From Rhodoglobus vestalii (GTDB lineage: Bacteria; Actinomycetota; Actinomycetes; Actinomycetales; Microbacteriaceae): DNA of 64,000 nucleotides. Positions within the stretch are counted from its first letter, which is position 1. Each line of letters starts with the position of its first letter. A program made the translations under genes and the position numbers. The stretch is taken from NCBI RefSeq assembly GCF_006788895.1, contig NZ_VFRA01000001.1, positions 2,294,001 through 2,358,000 on the forward strand, given 5' to 3'. Of this stretch, positions 60,674-64,000 are shown one piece after another. The notes beneath the pieces were generated by a model. It made no database searches. It worked only from the letters and a program-made list of their open reading frames with translations, and was not told the origin of the DNA.

Positions 60674-62025
60674 CACGGGTACTGATCATCACGGGTGATC
60701 CGATTGGGTCGCGGATGGCGGGCCCCGCGATCCGATCCTGGAATATGGCTCTTGCGCTCGCTGAGGCGGGCAACGAGGTCACGCTGATGACCACCACGAA
60801 GCTGCAGAAGGTGGATGCTCCCTTTGAGCTCACACTGGTTACGCCGGGGGAGAATGACGCGTTTGGGAAGCTCGAACGGTGGTGTGACGTAGTCGTATTC
60901 CAGGGTCACGCAATGCGCCAGTTCGGGGTGTTGCGTACGACCGACAAGATCACCATCGTTGATATTTACGACCCCATGCACCTCGAGATGCTGGAACAGG
61001 GTCGGGAGCTTGCGCGCGCCACTTGGGAGCTGCGCGTGACAACGGCAACTTCGGTGCTTAATGAACAGCTCGCCCTCGGTGACTTCTTCCTGTGTGCGTC
61101 GGAACGCCAAAGACTCTTTTACTTTGGTCAGCTTGCCGCTCTGGGGCGGCTCAGCCCCGCAACCTACGAGAACGACCCGCACCTTGAGGGCCTGCTGAGT
61201 GTGGTGCCATTTGGGCTTGAGGGCACCCCGCCTGTGCACACCCGCGACACTCTCAAGGGTGTGCTGCCCGGGATCAACGTCGGCGACAAGGTGATGATCT
61301 GGGGTGGCGGCGTTTACAGCTGGTTTGACCCCAAAACCCTGATCCGTGCTGTCGCGAAATTGGCAGAGACGCGCGAAACGGCCAAACTCTACTTTTTGGG
61401 CACCCGGCATCCGGGTGTCGACCAGATGGGCATTGTGCGCGAATCGCACGATCTGGCGAGCGAACTGGGTGCCCTCAACACGTCGGTGTTCTTCAACGAG
61501 GAGTGGGTTGATTACGCTGACCGCCAGAACTATCTGACCGAGGCGGATGCTGGGGTCAGCACCCACATGTCGCATATTGAGACCACGTTCTCGTTCCGCA
61601 CCCGCATTCTCGACTATCTCTGGGCGGGACTGCCCATGGTGGTTACCGAGGGTGACAGCTTCGCTGACCTCATCGAAACTGAAGGGCTCGGCCTTACGGT
61701 GCCCGCTCAGGATGTGGATGCTCTCGCCGCGGCCCTGGACCGCGTTCTCTACGACGAGGCGTTCATTGCCGAGTGCAAGCGCAACGTCGCTCGCGTGCGG
61801 GAGGATTTCTACTGGCAGCGCACTCTTGCACCGCTGGTGAACTTTGTTGCTCACCCGCAGCACGCCGCTGATCATGACGCAACTCGTCGCCGTGTGGTCG
61901 CGCTCGGAGGCAAGGTGCGCAAACCGTATGGTGTGCGCCACGATTTGCGCATGGCGTGGCACCACCTTCGGCACACCGGGGTGAAAGCGACACTAGACAA
62001 AGCGTTCGCGCGATTGCGCCGTTAG
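60670..62025 (+). CDS. GT-B glycosyltransferase (GT4-like)
   Basis: The 451-residue protein starts [38 protein letters not shown] (read in parts), the typical glycine-rich acceptor-domain start of GT-B enzymes, and has [32 protein letters not shown] and [20 protein letters not shown] in the donor domain. Its C-terminal 40 residues are basic and may face the membrane. It ends the rmlC-rmlA operon; acceptor unknown. Confidence 0.88.
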   Translation: MTRVLIITGDPIGSRMAGPAIRSWNMALALAEAGNEVTLMTTTKLQKVDAPFELTLVTPGENDAFGKLERWCDVVVFQGHAMRQFGVLRTTDKITIVDIYDPMHLEMLEQGRELARATWELRVTTATSVLNEQLALGDFFLCASERQRLFYFGQLAALGRLSPATYENDPHLEGLLSVVPFGLEGTPPVHTRDTLKGVLPGINVGDKVMIWGGGVYSWFDPKTLIRAVAKLAETRETAKLYFLGTRHPGVDQMGIVRESHDLASELGALNTSVFFNEEWVDYADRQNYLTEADAGVSTHMSHIETTFSFRTRILDYLWAGLPMVVTEGDSFADLIETEGLGLTVPAQDVDALAAALDRVLYDEAFIAECKRNVARVREDFYWQRTLAPLVNFVAHPQHAADHDATRRRVVALGGKVRKPYGVRHDLRMAWHHLRHTGVKATLDKAFARLRR

Positions 62026-62060
62026 GGCGTGCTCACAGCACTCTTTAGGTTTATTCGCGC

Positions 62061-62066
62061 TAGCTT
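62061..62066 (+). promoter_or_regulatory. -10 box of the DUF2142 gene copy 1 (leaderless)
   Basis: TAGCTT ends 6 nt before ATG 62073. Confidence 0.55.
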
Positions 62067-62072
62067 TGATCA

Positions 62073-63611
62073 ATGTTGACTGGCGTGCGCTTGATGTTGT
62101 CACGCCCAGGCCGTCGAATCGGACTGCTCGTGGCGCCCTTTCTGGTGTTCGCTGCCCTTGCCGCGTGGGCGCTCTCGTCACCCGTCGGTTCAAGCCCGGA
62201 CGACGATTTTCACCTCACTAGCATCTGGTGCGCAACGGGCGATTCGGAGTACTGCGCCCCCAGCGGAGACCCCGGCACTCGGTTGGTCCCTCCCGCAGTA
62301 GCTGATCCGGCGTGCTTCGCCTACGACGCTGAGAAAAGTGCTGGGTGCCAGAGCCGGTTCGATTTTACCGCGGGTGCTACGGAAGAGACCGAACGCGGTA
62401 ACTTTGCTGGCGGTTACCCCGTTGTCTATTACGGCACCATGAGTGTGTTTGTCGGGGAGGATGTTCACGCTTCCGTTCTGGTGATGCGCCTGGTCAACAT
62501 CGCATTATTTGTTGGGTTGGGCGTGGCGCTCTATCTCCTGCTGCCGGTGAACCGGCGTCAGATTTTGGTGTGGCAGTGGGCCCTTACGACCGTGCCTCTC
62601 GGGCTCTTCGTGCTCTCATCGAACAACCCGAGCGCTTGGGCCGTGATGGGAGTTGGCTACGGCTGGCTTGCGCTACTCGGGTTCTACGAGGCGCGCGGGC
62701 GAAGGCGAGTCCCGCTTGGCGCGGTGTTTTTGCTTACAGCAGTTATAGCATCTGGGTCTCGCAGCGACGCCACGATCTATTTCGTAATTGCGGTACTCGC
62801 CGCTGCGATTCTTGCCTTCCGCAACACTCGCCGCTTCTGGCTCTCCTCATTGCTGCCAGTAGCGAGCATCATTATTTGCGCCCTGCTATTCCGCGCTTCC
62901 CGGTCTGCCGATGCCGTGACCGGTGGTGTCGAGCCAGGTCTAGGGTTGGGCGTCATTATTCCTCGAATCGCTTACAACCTGACCGAGGTGCCATCAATCT
63001 GGACGGGAATCTTCGGCCAGTCGTGGGGCCTGGGCTGGCTAGATACGTCAATGCCAGCTCTGGTGTGGTTCAGTGCACTGGCATCGCTAATTGGCGCCGG
63101 CTTCTTTGCCGCGCGTGCAGCATCCGCGCGCAAGTCCGTAGTTCTTGCACTGGGCATAACTGCTCTTGCAGCAATCCCGGTATTGCTCCTTGTGATGGCA
63201 GGCAAAGACGTGGGAGAGGACTTCCAACCGCGCTACCTGTTGCCACTTATCGTGGTATTCATCGGGGCGGTATTCTTCACCGCGCAGCGACAGGCGATCA
63301 ACTTTAATCGTGCGCAAGTTTGGCTGATTGTTGCAGCTCTTGCGGGAGCAAACCTCATTGCGCTGCATCTGAGCATCCGGCGATATGTCACGGGTATCGA
63401 CGCACTCGCGCCAAGCCTTGATGCGGGCCGTGAATGGTGGTGGGCGATCATCCTCACTCCCGATCTCACGTGGGCAATCGGCGCGGTGGCTTTTACAGGG
63501 GCATTAGCGATACTTTTGCCGGTTCATGATCGTACGATTTCCGCTCCGGATCGACGGGTTGCTGCTCTAGGCCACTCTGCACCACGTTCTGATGCCGACA
63601 CCACCGTCTGA
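62073..63611 (+). CDS. DUF2142-type polytopic membrane protein, copy 1
   Basis: The 512-residue protein has about 11 spans and a first periplasmic loop with SSPVGSSPDDDFHLTSIWC (read in parts) and several Cys (about residues 45-95). The SSPDDDFH motif and arrangement fit DUF2142 proteins, often found in wall or exopolysaccharide clusters and suspected to be GT-C-type sugar transferases. No DxD beyond DDDFH is evident. A second copy follows directly. Confidence 0.8.
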   Translation: MLTGVRLMLSRPGRRIGLLVAPFLVFAALAAWALSSPVGSSPDDDFHLTSIWCATGDSEYCAPSGDPGTRLVPPAVADPACFAYDAEKSAGCQSRFDFTAGATEETERGNFAGGYPVVYYGTMSVFVGEDVHASVLVMRLVNIALFVGLGVALYLLLPVNRRQILVWQWALTTVPLGLFVLSSNNPSAWAVMGVGYGWLALLGFYEARGRRRVPLGAVFLLTAVIASGSRSDATIYFVIAVLAAAILAFRNTRRFWLSSLLPVASIIICALLFRASRSADAVTGGVEPGLGLGVIIPRIAYNLTEVPSIWTGIFGQSWGLGWLDTSMPALVWFSALASLIGAGFFAARAASARKSVVLALGITALAAIPVLLLVMAGKDVGEDFQPRYLLPLIVVFIGAVFFTAQRQAINFNRAQVWLIVAALAGANLIALHLSIRRYVTGIDALAPSLDAGREWWWAIILTPDLTWAIGAVAFTGALAILLPVHDRTISAPDRRVAALGHSAPRSDADTTV

Positions 63612-63613
63612 TG

Positions 63614-63658
63614 TAGCCTGTACTAATGCGATCCGGCACTGTGAAGCTTCCCCGATGA
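63614..63658 (+). promoter_or_regulatory. -10 box and leaderless 10-codon upstream ORF for DUF2142 copy 2
   Basis: TAGCCT (63614-63619) ends 6 nt before ATG 63626. From there a 10-residue frame (MRSGTVKLPR) ends in TGA 63656-63658, overlapping ATG 63655 of the next gene as ATGA. This suggests translational coupling from a leaderless minigene. Confidence 0.5.
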
Positions 63659-64000
63659 GAGCGGGTCGACGCAAAGCTTCTCACTTTCGGCTGATTCTCT
63701 TAGCGCCGGTTCTGGCACTTGTCGCTTTATCTGCGTGGGCGTTTGCGTCGCCGATGGGCGCCTCTCCTGACGATGACTATCACCTCGTGAGTATTTGGTG
63801 CTCCACCGGCAATGAAGCCTTCTGTCAGCCAGGGCGCACAGACAATACGAGAATGGTCCCAAATGCAGTGCTGGAGTCTCAGTGCTACGCGTTTCGGCCA
63901 ATTACGAGCGCCTCGTGCCAGAACGCTCTCGATTTCGAGAGCAGTGAGTTGGTCGAGACGGATCGCGGAAACTTCGTTGGAGCATATCCGCCCGTGTACT
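63655..64000 (+). CDS. DUF2142-type membrane protein, copy 2 (runs off window end)
   Basis: The frame from ATG 63655 is open to the window end. It reads LAPVLALVALSAWAFASPMGASPDDDYHLVSIWC (read in parts), STGNEAFCQPGRTDNTRMVPN and TDRGNFVGAYPPVY, closely parallel to copy 1 (SSPDDDFHLTSIWC, TERGNFAGGYPVVYY). The two are tandem paralogues. About 115 residues are visible: one span and the first extracellular loop. RBS is weak, consistent with coupling to the minigene upstream. Confidence 0.85.
   Translation, partial: MRAGRRKASHFRLILLAPVLALVALSAWAFASPMGASPDDDYHLVSIWCSTGNEAFCQPGRTDNTRMVPNAVLESQCYAFRPITSASCQNALDFESSELVETDRGNFVGAYPPVY

Overview
The window looks like chromosome of a high-GC actinobacterium, most likely Microbacteriaceae or a close relative. 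The evidence is the acyl-CoA carboxylase set (biotinylated alpha, beta, small epsilon), a RamA-like acetate regulator beside acetyl/propionyl-CoA synthetase and actP, FmdB and 5-formyl-THF cyclo-ligase next to galU, LCP and DUF2142 proteins, and many genes whose -10 box (TAnnnT) ends exactly 6-7 nt before the start codon, the actinobacterial leaderless pattern. The species is not identifiable from sequence alone.

Layout. 1-5.2 kb: end of an ABC ATPase, truncated haemoglobin, amt, pdxH, the first NhaA (nhaA1) and a cysteine-free HesB-like protein. 5.3-20 kb: ion-homeostasis and mobile-element region. A second NhaA (nhaA2) is followed by an IS5-type element, a complete mrpA(B)CDEFG antiporter operon behind a long hairpin-rich leader, an intact IS21 element, an IS3 element nested inside another IS3 element, and a truncated inverted IS5 copy. 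The sequence just beyond the last IS5 copy resembles the nhaA1 promoter, so the 13.2 kb between the two IS5 copies probably split nhaA2 from its own promoter. 20-32 kb: a HAD-GH65 phosphorylase fusion, a giant SF1-helicase-like protein with degenerate Walker motifs, a relic of mscL, fmdB, cyclo-ligase, galU, a GNAT acetyltransferase and a membrane protein whose stop codon was displaced by an IS481 element. 32-38 kb: acetate/propionate uptake and activation (actP, DUF485, acyl-CoA synthetase) divergent from ramA, then tRNA-Ala(CGC) and a GTAGCC hexamer array. 38-49.5 kb: acyl-CoA carboxylase alpha, Maf, an RNA methyltransferase, a two-component system with an extra membrane protein, carboxylase epsilon and beta, BirA, a PH-domain protein and a UDP-sugar dehydrogenase. 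49.4-64 kb: GtrA, purK/purE, an LCP ligase and a dTDP-rhamnose/glycopolymer cluster (rmlB, rmlD, rmlC, rmlA, four glycosyltransferases, an epimerase and two tandem DUF2142 proteins; the last runs off the window).

How the genes work together. Three independent Na+/H+ antiporter systems lie within 11 kb, suggesting adaptation to salt or alkaline stress. Acetate and propionate are imported by ActP, activated to acyl-CoA and carboxylated by the biotin carboxylase set, which BirA charges with biotin. The distal cluster makes dTDP-rhamnose and polymerises or attaches it as cell-wall glycopolymer, with GalU and the UDP-sugar dehydrogenase giving other nucleotide sugars.
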